The notes under the pieces are model-generated. The model was not told the DNA's origin, did not search any database, and worked only from the letters and a program-made list of their open reading frames with translations. The position numbers and the translations under genes are program-made. This document shows, piece after piece, positions 15,369 through 23,407 of a stretch of 34,110 nt of DNA; position 1 is the stretch's first letter, and each line of letters starts with the position of its first letter. Origin of the DNA: DASPXK01 sp035637315 (lineage in GTDB: Bacteria; Chloroflexota; UBA6077; JACCZL01); contig DASPXK010000343.1 of NCBI GenBank assembly GCA_035637315.1, positions 1 through 34,110 on the forward strand, written 5' to 3'.

Positions 15369-15725
15369 TCAAAACCCAACCGCTCGGGCGATGGCGAGCG
15401 CGACCCAGGCAGCGACCGTCGTGGCGATCAGGTGAACGTCGCCCAGCGAGAATGGCGGGCTGTCGGCCGCCACCAGGCCGAGCGCTTGCTCCACCGACGC
15501 TGCGAGGATCGCCAGAGTCACATAGATCAAGAGGCTATTCGGGCGGCGGCCGACGATTAGGAAGAACAGCGTGCCATTGACAACGCCGACTAGCGGCGTG
15601 ATCACCAGCCAGACAGGGGCCAGCCCTAGCAGCGCGTCGATGAACGGGTCCAAGACGGAGGCTCGCAAGCCAGGATTTCGCGGGCCCAGGTTAGGCGCTG
15701 GACTCGCGCCTGTCAATAGCCCCAA
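15369..15725 (-). CDS. Small multi-pass membrane protein, unknown function
   Basis: I do not recognise this ORF of at most 118 residues. It has three hydrophobic segments (ALLGLAPVWLVITPLVGVVN, LLIYVTLAILAASVEQALGL and LIATTVAAWVALAIARAVGF), consistent with a small integral membrane protein. The start is doubtful: the first in-frame codon is a TTG at 15723-15725 without a ribosome site, directly against the recJ ATG, while another TTG at about residue 25 (LDPFIDALLG) would give a ~94-residue protein that keeps all membrane segments. The hydrophobic pattern is what argues for a real gene. Confidence 0.5.
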   Translation of the reverse strand: MGLLTGASPAPNLGPRNPGLRASVLDPFIDALLGLAPVWLVITPLVGVVNGTLFFLIVGRRPNSLLIYVTLAILAASVEQALGLVAADSPPFSLGDVHLIATTVAAWVALAIARAVGF

Positions 15726-17435
15726 ATGAGCGCGCTGACGGCTCTAGACCGCTGGCAGGTCAAGCCGCGTGCGCCGGCGGCGGCGCTTGAGGGCTTGAGG
15801 GTCGACTCGCCCCTACTTGCCCAGCTCCTACTCAACCGCGGCCTCGCGGACGCGACCGAAGCAGCCCGCTTTCTTGATGCTGAGGGCGAGGCATTGGGCA
15901 ATCCGTTCGCCATGGCCGACATGCACGAGGCGCTCGAGCGCATCGCGGCCGCCATTCGCGCCGGCGAGCCGATCGTCGTCTACGGCGACTACGACGTCGA
16001 CGGACTGAGTGGGGCGACGCTCCTGAAGCTGGCGCTCGAAGCGGCCGGCGCTCAGGTGGAGGTATTCATCCCTCACCGCGAGCGCGATGGGTACGGCCTC
16101 AGCTCGGCGGTCCTCGAGAGCCTGGCCGCCGGCTCGACCCGACTGGTCATCTCGGTCGACTGTGGCGTTAGCGCGGCCGCCGAAGTCGCGGCCGCCGCCA
16201 GAGCCGGCTTGGACGTGGTGGTGACCGATCACCACCAGGTGCCGGCCGAGCTTCCGAGGGCGGTCGCCGTCCTCAACCCGCATCGGTCCGACTGCCCATA
16301 CCCATTCAAGTACCTGGCCGGGGCGGGCGTCGCGCTCAGGCTCGCCCAGGCCATCCTCCAGCGCTTCCAGCCGTCCGACCCTGCCCAGGAAATCCAGGGA
16401 CAGTTGTTCGAGCTGGCCGCCCTCGGGACCGTCGCGGACGTCATGCCTCTGATTGGCGAGAACCGTGCGATCGTTCGTCGCGGGCTGGACAAGCTCAACG
16501 CGAGCCCCTCGCCCGGGCTGCGGGCCCTGATTCGACACGCCGGACTGGCACGTGGCTGGATCAACGCCGAGTCGGTCGCCTTCGGCCTGGCGCCGCGCTT
16601 GAATGCGGCTGGCCGGATCGCCGAGGCACTCACGGCCCACCGGCTCCTGGCGGCGCGGACCGATGCCGAGGCCAACCAGCTCGCCGAGCAGCTCGAAGAG
16701 CTCAACGCCCGCCGCCGGGTCTTGCTGGAGGAGGCGCTAGCCAGGGCACGCGCCGAGCTGGCAGCGCTTGGTCCCAGTCCACCATCTGGCATCGTGTTGC
16801 ACGGTGAATACCCGGCCGGCCTGCTCGGGCTCGTCGCGGCTCGACTGTCAGAGGAGACGGCCAGGCCGGTCGCCGCGCTCCAGGCTGGCGACGAGCTGTG
16901 TCGCGGCTCCGTGCGTGGCGTTCCCGGCTTCGATACCGTGGCTGCGGTCGGCGCGTGTGGGGAGCTGCTGCTGGCCTACGGCGGGCACCGCGGCGCGGCG
17001 GGCTTGAGCATCGCGCCCGCCAACGTAGAAGCGTTTCGGGCCCGCTTCGCCCAGGTCGTCGCCCCAGCCCTGGCGGCGCTTCCACCGCCCGGGCCGGCCG
17101 TCGCCGATTGTCGCCTGCGAGCCACGACGGTCGATTACTCCCTCTGCCAACTGCTGGCCCGACTGGAGCCCTTTGGTGAGGGGAACCCAGCCCCGCTCTT
17201 CGAGACGCGCGGCCTGCTGGTGCGCGAGATCGAGGTCGTGGGGGAGCGCCACTTGCGCCTCCGTGTCGCCGGTGGCGGGACCAGGCTGCGGGCGATCTTT
17301 TTTGGCGGGGCGGCGGACTCGGGCCCGTCACCCGATCAGGTCGTCGACCTGCTCTACCGCGTCCGCCCCAACTACTGGCAGGACAGTCTTTCGGTCGAGC
17401 TGGACGTCGTCGCCTGGCGTCCGTCTGCGGCCTGA
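15726..17435 (+). CDS. recJ: Single-stranded-DNA-specific exonuclease RecJ
   Basis: A 5'-3' single-strand DNA exonuclease used in recombination and mismatch/base-excision repair. The 569 residues match the family. DHH-domain motifs are in order: DYDVDG (88-93), VDCGVSA with Asp145, the eponymous DHH (168-170), NPHR and LAGAGVALR. The DHHA1 domain follows, with GEYPAGLLGLVAARLSEE and the substrate-binding GGHRGAAG, then the OB-like C-terminal part with PFGEGNPAPLFE. The ATG at 15726 gives the usual N-terminus (W after ~8 residues). It abuts the small minus-strand membrane ORF. Related DHH phosphoesterases are shorter, so RecJ is firm. Confidence 0.96.
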   Translation: MSALTALDRWQVKPRAPAAALEGLRVDSPLLAQLLLNRGLADATEAARFLDAEGEALGNPFAMADMHEALERIAAAIRAGEPIVVYGDYDVDGLSGATLLKLALEAAGAQVEVFIPHRERDGYGLSSAVLESLAAGSTRLVISVDCGVSAAAEVAAAARAGLDVVVTDHHQVPAELPRAVAVLNPHRSDCPYPFKYLAGAGVALRLAQAILQRFQPSDPAQEIQGQLFELAALGTVADVMPLIGENRAIVRRGLDKLNASPSPGLRALIRHAGLARGWINAESVAFGLAPRLNAAGRIAEALTAHRLLAARTDAEANQLAEQLEELNARRRVLLEEALARARAELAALGPSPPSGIVLHGEYPAGLLGLVAARLSEETARPVAALQAGDELCRGSVRGVPGFDTVAAVGACGELLLAYGGHRGAAGLSIAPANVEAFRARFAQVVAPALAALPPPGPAVADCRLRATTVDYSLCQLLARLEPFGEGNPAPLFETRGLLVREIEVVGERHLRLRVAGGGTRLRAIFFGGAADSGPSPDQVVDLLYRVRPNYWQDSLSVELDVVAWRPSAA

Positions 17436-17526
17436 GGGCCGGCTCCGGAGATTGCAGCCACCTGGAGTGCGTGCCTATAATTCGCGCCGGCGGAGCCGGC
17501 CGTGTTTGCGACGCGACGCCACAGCC

Positions 17527-17582
17527 GTAGCGCGGGGGCTTGTCCCCCGCCAAACACAGCGGGGGCTTAGCCCCCGCGCTAC
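17527..17582. repeat. Palindromic element, GTAGCGCGGGGGCT family, copy 2
   Basis: Arms at 17527-17550 and 17559-17582 surround an 8-bp loop. The left arm is identical over 24 bp to copy 1 at 7207. It lies between recJ and rplY, in the likely leader of rplY; the rest of this 168-bp gap (17436-17526) shows a GCCTATAATTCG stretch (TATAAT at about 17475) that could be the rplY promoter. Confidence 0.85.
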
Positions 17583-17603
17583 GGGCGATTTAGAGAGGTC
17601 TGA

Positions 17604-18272
17604 GTGGACAGGATCGAGCTGAAAGCCCAGCCGCGGACCGTGCTCCGTAAGAAGGTTCGCGCCCTGCGCCGCCAGGGAATCGTCCCGGCCAACGTCTACG
17701 GGCATGCCGCGTCGACCGCGATCCAGGTGCCACTCAGGGAGGCGGAGCAGGTCATCTCGCGCGCGGGTCGGACCCAGCTCATATCGCTCACCACCGATGG
17801 CGAGGGGCCGACGACCGTCGTGATCAAGGACCTCCAGCGCCACCCGACCACCCGTTCGCTCCTGCATATGGACTTCTACCGAGTCGCGATGACCGAGCGC
17901 CTCAAGGTCGACGTGCCGCTCCGACCGCAGGGCGACCCGCCGGGCGTCAAGAAGTACAATGGCACGCTCTTTCAAGCCGTCTCGACGATCAGCGCCGAGG
18001 CCTTGCCGGCGGACTTGCCCGAGGCGATCGACGTCGATCTGAGCGTCCTGGAGGAGCTGGACAGCGCGATCTACGTTCGCGACCTACAAGTCCCTGCGGG
18101 CGTTAGCATCCTGGCCGATCCCGACGAGCTTATCGTTCGGCTGCTGCCGCCACGGGTCGAGGTCGTCGAAGAGGTCGAAGAGGCCGAAGCTGCGGAGGCG
18201 CCCGAGGCCGCTGCCGAGGCTGAGGGAGAGGCCGAATCGCCCAAGGCTGAGGAGAACGAGAAGGCCGAATAG
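17604..18272 (+). CDS. rplY: 50S ribosomal protein L25/Ctc form
   Basis: Binds 5S rRNA in the large ribosomal subunit. The 222-residue protein is the two-domain general-stress (CTC) form: an N-terminal L25 domain (RKKVRALRRQGIVPANVYG, HPTTRSLLHMDFYRV) and the C-terminal TL5-like beta domain (GVKKYNGTLFQAVSTISAEALPADLPE). The last ~40 residues are a very acidic Glu/Ala-rich tail, common in this form. The start is GTG at 17604 with AGAGG upstream. It follows recJ behind a palindromic element and ends against a repeat-rich gap shared with aspS. Confidence 0.96.
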   Translation: MDRIELKAQPRTVLRKKVRALRRQGIVPANVYGHAASTAIQVPLREAEQVISRAGRTQLISLTTDGEGPTTVVIKDLQRHPTTRSLLHMDFYRVAMTERLKVDVPLRPQGDPPGVKKYNGTLFQAVSTISAEALPADLPEAIDVDLSVLEELDSAIYVRDLQVPAGVSILADPDELIVRLLPPRVEVVEEVEEAEAAEAPEAAAEAEGEAESPKAEENEKAE

Positions 18273-18273
18273 C

Positions 18274-18331
18274 GGACCACGGACGACCGAATACAGACGA
18301 CGCGTGCCCCGATGTCTATGGTCCGTCGTCC
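18274..18331. repeat. GGACGAC inverted repeat after rplY
   Basis: GGACCACGGACGAC (18274-18287) pairs with GGTCCGTCGTCC (18320-18331) across a 32-base loop. The same GTCCGTCGTC/GACGACGG vocabulary makes up the inverted repeat inside the glycosyltransferase gene at 31813-31867. It lies between the convergent rplY and aspS genes. Confidence 0.6.
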
Positions 18332-18381
18332 ATCGACCGCCCTCTATCGACCGCCCTCTATCGTCCGCCCTCTATCGTCCG
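18330..18381. repeat. 14-bp tandem repeat at the end of aspS
   Basis: Units CCATCGACCGCCCT, CTATCGACCGCCCT, CTATCGTCCGCCCT and a partial CTATCGTCCG follow each other at 18330, 18344, 18358 and 18372. The aspS stop (CTA on plus) is the start of the third unit, so the last residues of AspRS are encoded by the repeat. Same period and same CTATC opening as the array at the end of pbpA. Confidence 0.85.
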
Positions 18382-20130
18382 CAGCGCTAAGCCAAGCTCG
18401 CGGAGCTGATCCTCTTCGACCGGCGAAGGCGCGCCCATCATCAGGTCGACGGCGCTGTTGTTCTTGGGGAACGCTATGACGTCGCGAATAGTCTTCTCCC
18501 CAGCCAGCAGCATGACCGCGCGGTCGAAGCCAAAGGCGATCCCGCCGTGAGGTGGGGCGCCGAATTCGAACGCGCGCAGCATGTGGCCAAAGCGGCGCTC
18601 GATCTGCTCGGGGGTTAGCCCGAGGGCTCGAAAGACGGCCTCCTGCACCTCGCGCCGATGGATCCGGAGGCTGCCGCTCGCTAGCTCCACCCCGTTGCAG
18701 ACCAGGTCGTACGCTTTGGCACGCACCTTGAGCGGCTGGCTCTCGATCAGCGGGACGTCCTCGTCCCAGGGTTGGGTGAAGGGATGATGGACAAACGTTA
18801 CTCCGCCGCTCTCGTCGTCAGGCTCGAAGTAGGGGAACTCAGTGATCAGGGCGTAGACCATCCGTCCCTCATCGATCAACCCCAAACGGCTTCCCAGCTC
18901 GGTTCGCAGGCGCCCAAGGACGCCGGCCGCCGTCTCGGGATCGCTCGCGACCACCAGTAGCAGGTCACCCGCATGGGCGCCTGTCCGCTCACGAATGGCC
19001 GCCAGCTCAGCCTCGGCCAGGTTCCTGGCAAACGAGGATCGGACCTCCTCGCCTCTGAAGGCCGCCCAGGCTAACCCGGCTGCGCCTAGCGCCCTGGCCA
19101 GCGCCTCCAGCTCGTCGAGTTGGCGACGGCTGTAGTCGGCCGCGCCGCGGGCAACCAGCGCACGAACCACTCCGCCGGCCATGACGACTGACTTGAAGAC
19201 CTGGAAGCTGCTCTCGCGCCCAATGTCCGTCAGGTCGGCGATCGGCATCTCCAGCCGCAAGTCTGGCTTGTCCGTCCCGTAGTGGTCCATCGCCTCGCGG
19301 TAGGTCAGACGCGGGAACGGCCTGTGGACGCGGAAGTCGGTCAGAGCTTCGGTCAGGCCGGTGAACAGCGCCTCGGTGAGATCGAGGATGTCGTCCTGGT
19401 CGACGAAGCTCATCTCGATATCGAGCTGCGTGAAGTCAGGCTGGCGGTCTGCGCGCAGGTCCTCGTCGCGGAAGCACCGCGCGAGCTGGAAGTAGCGGTC
19501 CAGGCCGGCCACCATCAAGAGTTGCTTGAGCTGCTGCGGTGACTGGGGCAGGGCGTAGAATTCGCCAGGATGTAGCCGACTGGGCACAAGGTAATCGCGT
19601 GCGCCCTCCGGCGTGCTCTTGACCAGGATCGGCGTCTCGACTTCGATGAAGCCTCGGGCGTCTAGAAAGTCGCGGATGTACTTGGTGGCGCGGTGGCGTA
19701 GTGCGATGTTCGAGGTCATCCGGGGCCGCCGCAAGTCGAGGTACCGATAGCGCATCCGGACCTGCTCGTCTATATCCAGGTCGTCCGCGATCTCGAATGG
19801 CGGCGTGAGGGCGGGATTCAGTACCCGCAGGACATCGGCGAGTACCTCGATCTGGCCGGTCGGCAGGTTGGGATTCTCGGTCAGGGGCGGGCGGAGCGCC
19901 ACCTCGCCCTCGACCTCCAACACGAACTCCAGCCGGCACTCGCCAGCAATCTGGTGGGCAAGCGGTGCTCGCTCGGGATTGAAGACCGCCTGGACCAACC
20001 CGTACCGGTCGCGCAGGTCGAGGAAGATCAGCCCCCCGTGGTCGCGTCGACGATGGAGCCATCCCTGAAGCAGCACCCTACACCCGGCGTCCCCCGCCCG
20101 CAGCTGGCCACAAGTGTGAGTGCGCCGCAT
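18358..20130 (-). CDS. aspS: Aspartyl-tRNA synthetase, bacterial type, probably non-discriminating
   Basis: Charges tRNA-Asp (and possibly tRNA-Asn) with aspartate. The 590 residues show the bacterial layout: N-terminal anticodon-binding OB fold, the TPEGARDYLVPSR loop, class II motif 2 (FRDEDLRADRQPDFTQLD), the GAD insertion domain, and motif 3 in HGGIAFGFDR. Position 31 is histidine (RRRDHGG). In studied bacterial AspRSs His here goes with non-discriminating enzymes that feed the Asp-tRNA amidotransferase route and Leu with discriminating ones, so the non-discriminating form is inferred. The ATG is at 20128-20130 with no ribosome site; a TATAAT box six bases before it suggests a leaderless mRNA. 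The last residues TIEGGR lie in a 14-bp tandem repeat. Confidence 0.96.
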   Translation of the reverse strand: MRRTHTCGQLRAGDAGCRVLLQGWLHRRRDHGGLIFLDLRDRYGLVQAVFNPERAPLAHQIAGECRLEFVLEVEGEVALRPPLTENPNLPTGQIEVLADVLRVLNPALTPPFEIADDLDIDEQVRMRYRYLDLRRPRMTSNIALRHRATKYIRDFLDARGFIEVETPILVKSTPEGARDYLVPSRLHPGEFYALPQSPQQLKQLLMVAGLDRYFQLARCFRDEDLRADRQPDFTQLDIEMSFVDQDDILDLTEALFTGLTEALTDFRVHRPFPRLTYREAMDHYGTDKPDLRLEMPIADLTDIGRESSFQVFKSVVMAGGVVRALVARGAADYSRRQLDELEALARALGAAGLAWAAFRGEEVRSSFARNLAEAELAAIRERTGAHAGDLLLVVASDPETAAGVLGRLRTELGSRLGLIDEGRMVYALITEFPYFEPDDESGGVTFVHHPFTQPWDEDVPLIESQPLKVRAKAYDLVCNGVELASGSLRIHRREVQEAVFRALGLTPEQIERRFGHMLRAFEFGAPPHGGIAFGFDRAVMLLAGEKTIRDVIAFPKNNSAVDLMMGAPSPVEEDQLRELGLALRTIEGGR

Positions 20131-20135
20131 CAGGC

Positions 20136-20142
20136 TATTATA
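20136..20142. promoter_or_regulatory. Overlapping divergent -10 boxes for aspS and the CvpA-CAP gene
   Basis: TATTATA reads TATTAT on plus and TATAAT on minus. On minus the hexamer ends seven bases before the aspS ATG, so transcription would start at the A of ATG. On plus it would give a leader of about 27 nt for the gene at 20175. No -35 boxes are clear in the very GC-rich flanks. Confidence 0.5.
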
Positions 20143-20174
20143 TCGGCCCTCCGTTCCGCCCCGGCCGCCCGCCG

Positions 20175-21140
20175 ATGTCCCCCTCTCTTCTGGTCGATCT
20201 GTTCATCGCGCTCGTCTTCGTGCTCTACGTTCTCGACGACACGCGGCGAGGGGCGCTGTTTGGACTGCTCGACCTGACCTGCTTCGGGCTCGCGCTGCTC
20301 GCCGCTCTGCTCCTCTACGTCCCAGCCGCCGGCTTGATCGTAAACCGTACTGAGCTGCCCTACGGCCTCGCTAAGCCAGCCGCGTTCGTTCTGATCTGGC
20401 TGGCCTCGGACCTGATCCTGGGACTCACGCTGCGACGGGCCGCGGCTGGCCCGGGCATCGCGGTCGCCCATTCGGCGCTCGGGCGCCTGCTTGGCGTGGG
20501 AACGGGCGCGGCACGCGCCGCGCTGGTCACGATACTCACTCTCGGCGTCGTGGAGGTCCTCCCGCTGCCCGAACCCGTGCACGCGGCCGTCGCCGACTCC
20601 CGCGCTGCCTCCTCTCTCTCGGAGCACGGGGCGACGCTCGAGCGAGCCATCTCTGGTGTTCTCGGCGACGCCGTCCGCGAGACGCTCGGCCTGCTGACGG
20701 TCCGGCCAGAGTCGGACGAGCGAGTCGAGCTGCCTTTCCGGCTCGAGCAGACCCGGATCGATGAGGCCTCGGAGAGCCGAATGCTGGACCTGGTCAACGC
20801 CGAGCGGCGGCGGGGCGGGCTCGCTCCGCTGAGCCTCGATCCGGCCATCCGTCAGGTGACCAGGCAATACTCCGCCGAGATGTTCAGAGCCGGCTTCTTC
20901 TCACACGTCGATCTACAGACCCAGTCGCCGGTCGATCGTCTGCGTCGCGCCGGCGTGCGCTTCTCGGCGGCGGGCGAGAACCTGGCGTTGGCGCCGACGG
21001 TTGACGTGGCGCACCAGGGCCTGATGAACAGCCCCGGCCACCGGGCCAACATCTTGAGCGACCGATTCACGCGAGTTGGGATCGGGATCGCCGACGGAGC
21101 CATGCACGGTAAGATGTTCACCCAGGACTTCACGGATTGA
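20175..21140 (+). CDS. CvpA-like membrane domain fused to a CAP (SCP/PR1) domain
   Basis: A 321-residue protein with two parts. Residues 1-130 contain four hydrophobic segments and match the CvpA family (colicin V production/envelope stress). Residues 200-321 form a CAP domain: LVNAERRRGGLAPLSLDP, FFSHVD with His244, GENLA (267-271) and the NSPGHRANIL signature (285-294). A hydrophilic linker joins them, placing the CAP domain outside the membrane if the topology of CvpA holds. Bacterial CAP proteins are mostly secreted and their role is unsettled (adhesion, lipid or wall binding). The start ATG at 20175 lacks a good ribosome site. It overlaps hemW by four bases and is divergent from aspS. 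Its specific function is not known. Confidence 0.88.
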   Translation: MSPSLLVDLFIALVFVLYVLDDTRRGALFGLLDLTCFGLALLAALLLYVPAAGLIVNRTELPYGLAKPAAFVLIWLASDLILGLTLRRAAAGPGIAVAHSALGRLLGVGTGAARAALVTILTLGVVEVLPLPEPVHAAVADSRAASSLSEHGATLERAISGVLGDAVRETLGLLTVRPESDERVELPFRLEQTRIDEASESRMLDLVNAERRRGGLAPLSLDPAIRQVTRQYSAEMFRAGFFSHVDLQTQSPVDRLRRAGVRFSAAGENLALAPTVDVAHQGLMNSPGHRANILSDRFTRVGIGIADGAMHGKMFTQDFTD

Positions 21141-22336
21141 GCAGCGCCGGGCTCTACATTCACTTTCCGTACTGCGTGTCGATCTGTCCGTACTGCGACT
21201 TCGATCGGCAGGCGACTGGTCTTGCTTCGATCCCACGCTACGTCGCGGCGGTTGTCGCCGAGATCGCGGGCCAGCCGCGTCGAGCTATCCATAGTGTCTT
21301 CTTCGGTGGCGGAACGCCCAGCCTGATGGAGCCGAGCCAGGTTGGACGGCTGCTCGCCGAAGCCGCCGATCAGCTCGATCTGTTGCCCGACGCCGAGGTC
21401 ACTCTGGAGGCGAACCCGGACGAGTGCTCCGAGGATCGCCTGGCCGGGTTTCGCAGGGCCGGCGTTAACCGCCTCAGTATCGGCGTCCAGAGCTTCGACG
21501 ATCGGACCCTCGCCGTACTCGGACGGAGGCATTCGGCCGACGCGGCGCGTTCGGCCTTCACCGCCGCGCGTGCGGCCGGCTTCGACGACGTCAACCTGGA
21601 CCTGATGCTCGGGCTGCCTGACATGACGACGGGTCGCTGGCTCGAGACCCTCGACGAGGCGGCCGAGTTAGGCCCGGAGCACCTCTCTTGCTACATCCTG
21701 ACTATCGACGAGCAGGTGCCAATGGGCCGAGACGTCGCGCGCGGGCGGCTGAGACTTCCGGACGACGAGGCGATCTCGGACCAGTACATCGCCACGCAGG
21801 AGCGCCTGGCAGCGGCCGGATACGAGCGATACGAGATCTCGAACTGGGCTCGGCAGGGCAGGGGTTCTCGACATAATCTCACATACTGGCGAGACGAGCC
21901 GTACATTGGCGTCGGCGCAGGGGCGGCCGGCTGGCTCGACGGCGTGCGCACCAAGAACACGCCGTCGCCGAGCCGCTACATGGCGTCCATCCAACGCGGC
22001 CGCGCCGAGCGCATCGAGGAGGAGCGACCAGATCGTTTGACGCAGATGCGCGACTTCCTGGCGCTCGGCCTGCGCACGCGCGAGGGGATCGATCCGGCTC
22101 GATTCGAGCGACGTTTCGGCGTCTCGCTGTGCGAGGTGCTCGGCGCCACGCTGACCGAGCTGGTCGAGGAAAACTGCCTGGAGTGGCACGCCGGCCGGCT
22201 GCGCGTCGTTGAGTCAAGGATCCTAGTGACCAACGAGGTGATGCTGCGGCTGTCTCCCCTCTCCGCGCCGAGGAGGGGCGGGGGAGGGGTTATCCTAGGC
22301 GACCCGGGTGCGCAGCCTCCCGCACAGGTCGAATAG
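21137..22336 (+). CDS. hemW: Radical SAM protein HemW (CPO-III-like, heme chaperone)
   Basis: Of the oxygen-independent coproporphyrinogen oxidase-like family; true HemW proteins bind and deliver heme rather than oxidise coproporphyrinogen. The radical SAM cluster motif is Cys13-x3-Cys17-x2-Cys20 (CVSICPYCDFD), followed by GGGTPSLM, the LEANPDE strand, RLSIGVQSF and the HemW-type HNLTYW motif (SRHNLTYWRDEPYIGVGAGA). The start is TTG at 21137, overlapping the upstream TGA as TTGA, so translation is coupled. The natural end is near TNEVMLRL; the last ~28 residues are encoded by a dispersed GC-rich repeat and by sequence antisense to the next gene, which hemW overlaps tail to tail by 42 bp. Confidence 0.93.
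   Translation: MSSAGLYIHFPYCVSICPYCDFDRQATGLASIPRYVAAVVAEIAGQPRRAIHSVFFGGGTPSLMEPSQVGRLLAEAADQLDLLPDAEVTLEANPDECSEDRLAGFRRAGVNRLSIGVQSFDDRTLAVLGRRHSADAARSAFTAARAAGFDDVNLDLMLGLPDMTTGRWLETLDEAAELGPEHLSCYILTIDEQVPMGRDVARGRLRLPDDEAISDQYIATQERLAAAGYERYEISNWARQGRGSRHNLTYWRDEPYIGVGAGAAGWLDGVRTKNTPSPSRYMASIQRGRAERIEEERPDRLTQMRDFLALGLRTREGIDPARFERRFGVSLCEVLGATLTELVEENCLEWHAGRLRVVESRILVTNEVMLRLSPLSAPRRGGGGVILGDPGAQPPAQVE
22253..22290. repeat. Dispersed CCCTCTCC palindromic repeat inside the 3' end of hemW
   Basis: TCTCCCCTCTCCGCGCCGAG followed by GAGGGGCGGGGGAGGGG forms the usual hairpin of this family. It is translated as part of the HemW tail (a PLSAPRRGGGGV stretch) and ends 5 bp before the stop of the convergent prenyl synthase gene, so it can also be the terminator of both. 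Confidence 0.65.
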
Positions 22337-23332
22337 CTCCCGCTCGCTGCCGCTCGGTAAGGCATCGCGCAGGACCCGTTCCACCGTCTTGAAGCGGGCG
22401 TCGACCATCAGCTGGGCCCGCTCGCGTACCTCTAGCCGGTCCATGATCGCTAACGCCTCGGCGAAGTCATCGTCGGGCAGGGTCTCCGGGCCGCGGAGCA
22501 GCCGCTGCAGATGGGTGCGCGTTGCGCCACTCGCCAGCTCGAGTGCGAGCACGACTGGGAGGCCCTTCTTCCGACTCCGCAGATCGGAGCCGCTCGGCTT
22601 GCCGGTCACGGCTGGATCGCCCCACACGCCCAGCAGATCGTCCTGAAACTGGAACGCCAGGCCCAGCTCGTGCCCAAAGCGCCCGCACGCCTCAACCGTC
22701 GTCTGGTGGGCGTCCGCGCCCAGGGCACCCAACGCGCAAGCGCACTGGATCAGCGCCGCCGTCTTGCGGGCGATCATCTGCTCGTACTGCCCTGACGAGA
22801 CCGAGGCGACCGATTCCAGCCGCAGGTCCAGGTACTGGCCCTCCACGAGGCGAACACAGGTACGATTGAGCTCACCTGCGGCCGCGATTGCGCGCGGATG
22901 GCTCTCGAGACCCTCTATCAGAGCAAGCTGCGCGAGGGCGAACATGGCGTCGCCGACGTTGATCGCCTGGGCCGCGCCCCACAGGTGCCAGACCGTTTCG
23001 CGTCCGCGTCGATAATGGCTGCCGTCCTGGATGTCGTCATGGACCAGCGAGAAGTTGTGGACCAGCTCGATCGCGACGGCTGGGCCACGCGCCGCCTCGG
23101 TGGGCCCACCCAGCGCTTCACAAATCATGATCGCCAGGAGCGGTCGCAGCCGTTTGCCGGTCACGGCCGGTTGGGCGAGGACCGTGCCGTCCCGCGCAGC
23201 CCACCCCAGGTGATAGGCCATCATCTGGTAGAAGGGGCCGATCTCGTCGTGCGTGGCCGCGATGTACGGCCGGATCCACTCGTCTACTAGGGTGGCCAGG
23301 CGAGCCAAGCGCTCGTCGAGAGTGGTGGTCAA
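22295..23332 (-). CDS. Polyprenyl (farnesyl/geranylgeranyl) diphosphate synthase
   Basis: Condenses isopentenyl diphosphate onto allylic diphosphates to make isoprenoid precursors. The 345 residues contain the first aspartate-rich motif DDIQD (99-103), preceded by ELVHNFSLVH, and the second, FQDDLLGVWGD, with GKPSGSDLRSRKKGLP after it. TGKRLRPLLAIMI near residue 60 holds the diphosphate-binding arginines. An aromatic residue five positions before the first motif (Phe94) suggests a short-chain product, C15 or C20, but chain length cannot be fixed from sequence. The start is a TTG at 23330-23332 with only a weak AAAGG upstream. It is divergent from miaA, which uses dimethylallyl diphosphate from the same pathway, and overlaps hemW at its end. 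Confidence 0.93.
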   Translation of the reverse strand: MTTTLDERLARLATLVDEWIRPYIAATHDEIGPFYQMMAYHLGWAARDGTVLAQPAVTGKRLRPLLAIMICEALGGPTEAARGPAVAIELVHNFSLVHDDIQDGSHYRRGRETVWHLWGAAQAINVGDAMFALAQLALIEGLESHPRAIAAAGELNRTCVRLVEGQYLDLRLESVASVSSGQYEQMIARKTAALIQCACALGALGADAHQTTVEACGRFGHELGLAFQFQDDLLGVWGDPAVTGKPSGSDLRSRKKGLPVVLALELASGATRTHLQRLLRGPETLPDDDFAEALAIMDRLEVRERAQLMVDARFKTVERVLRDALPSGSERELFDLCGRLRTRVA

Positions 23333-23392
23333 TCGGCTGGAGCCTTTACAGCGAGCGTCCGCTGGCGCCGCTCAACAGGTTTGTAAAACGAG

Positions 23393-23398
23393 TATAAC
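23393..23398 (+). promoter_or_regulatory. Candidate -10 box for miaA
   Basis: TATAAC lies nine bases before the miaA ATG, predicting a leader of only about 3 nt. It sits in a short AT-rich stretch (TTTGTAAAACGAG) that stands out from the GC-rich surroundings. No convincing -35 and no ribosome site are seen. Confidence 0.45.
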
Positions 23399-23407
23399 AG
23401 CCACTCC

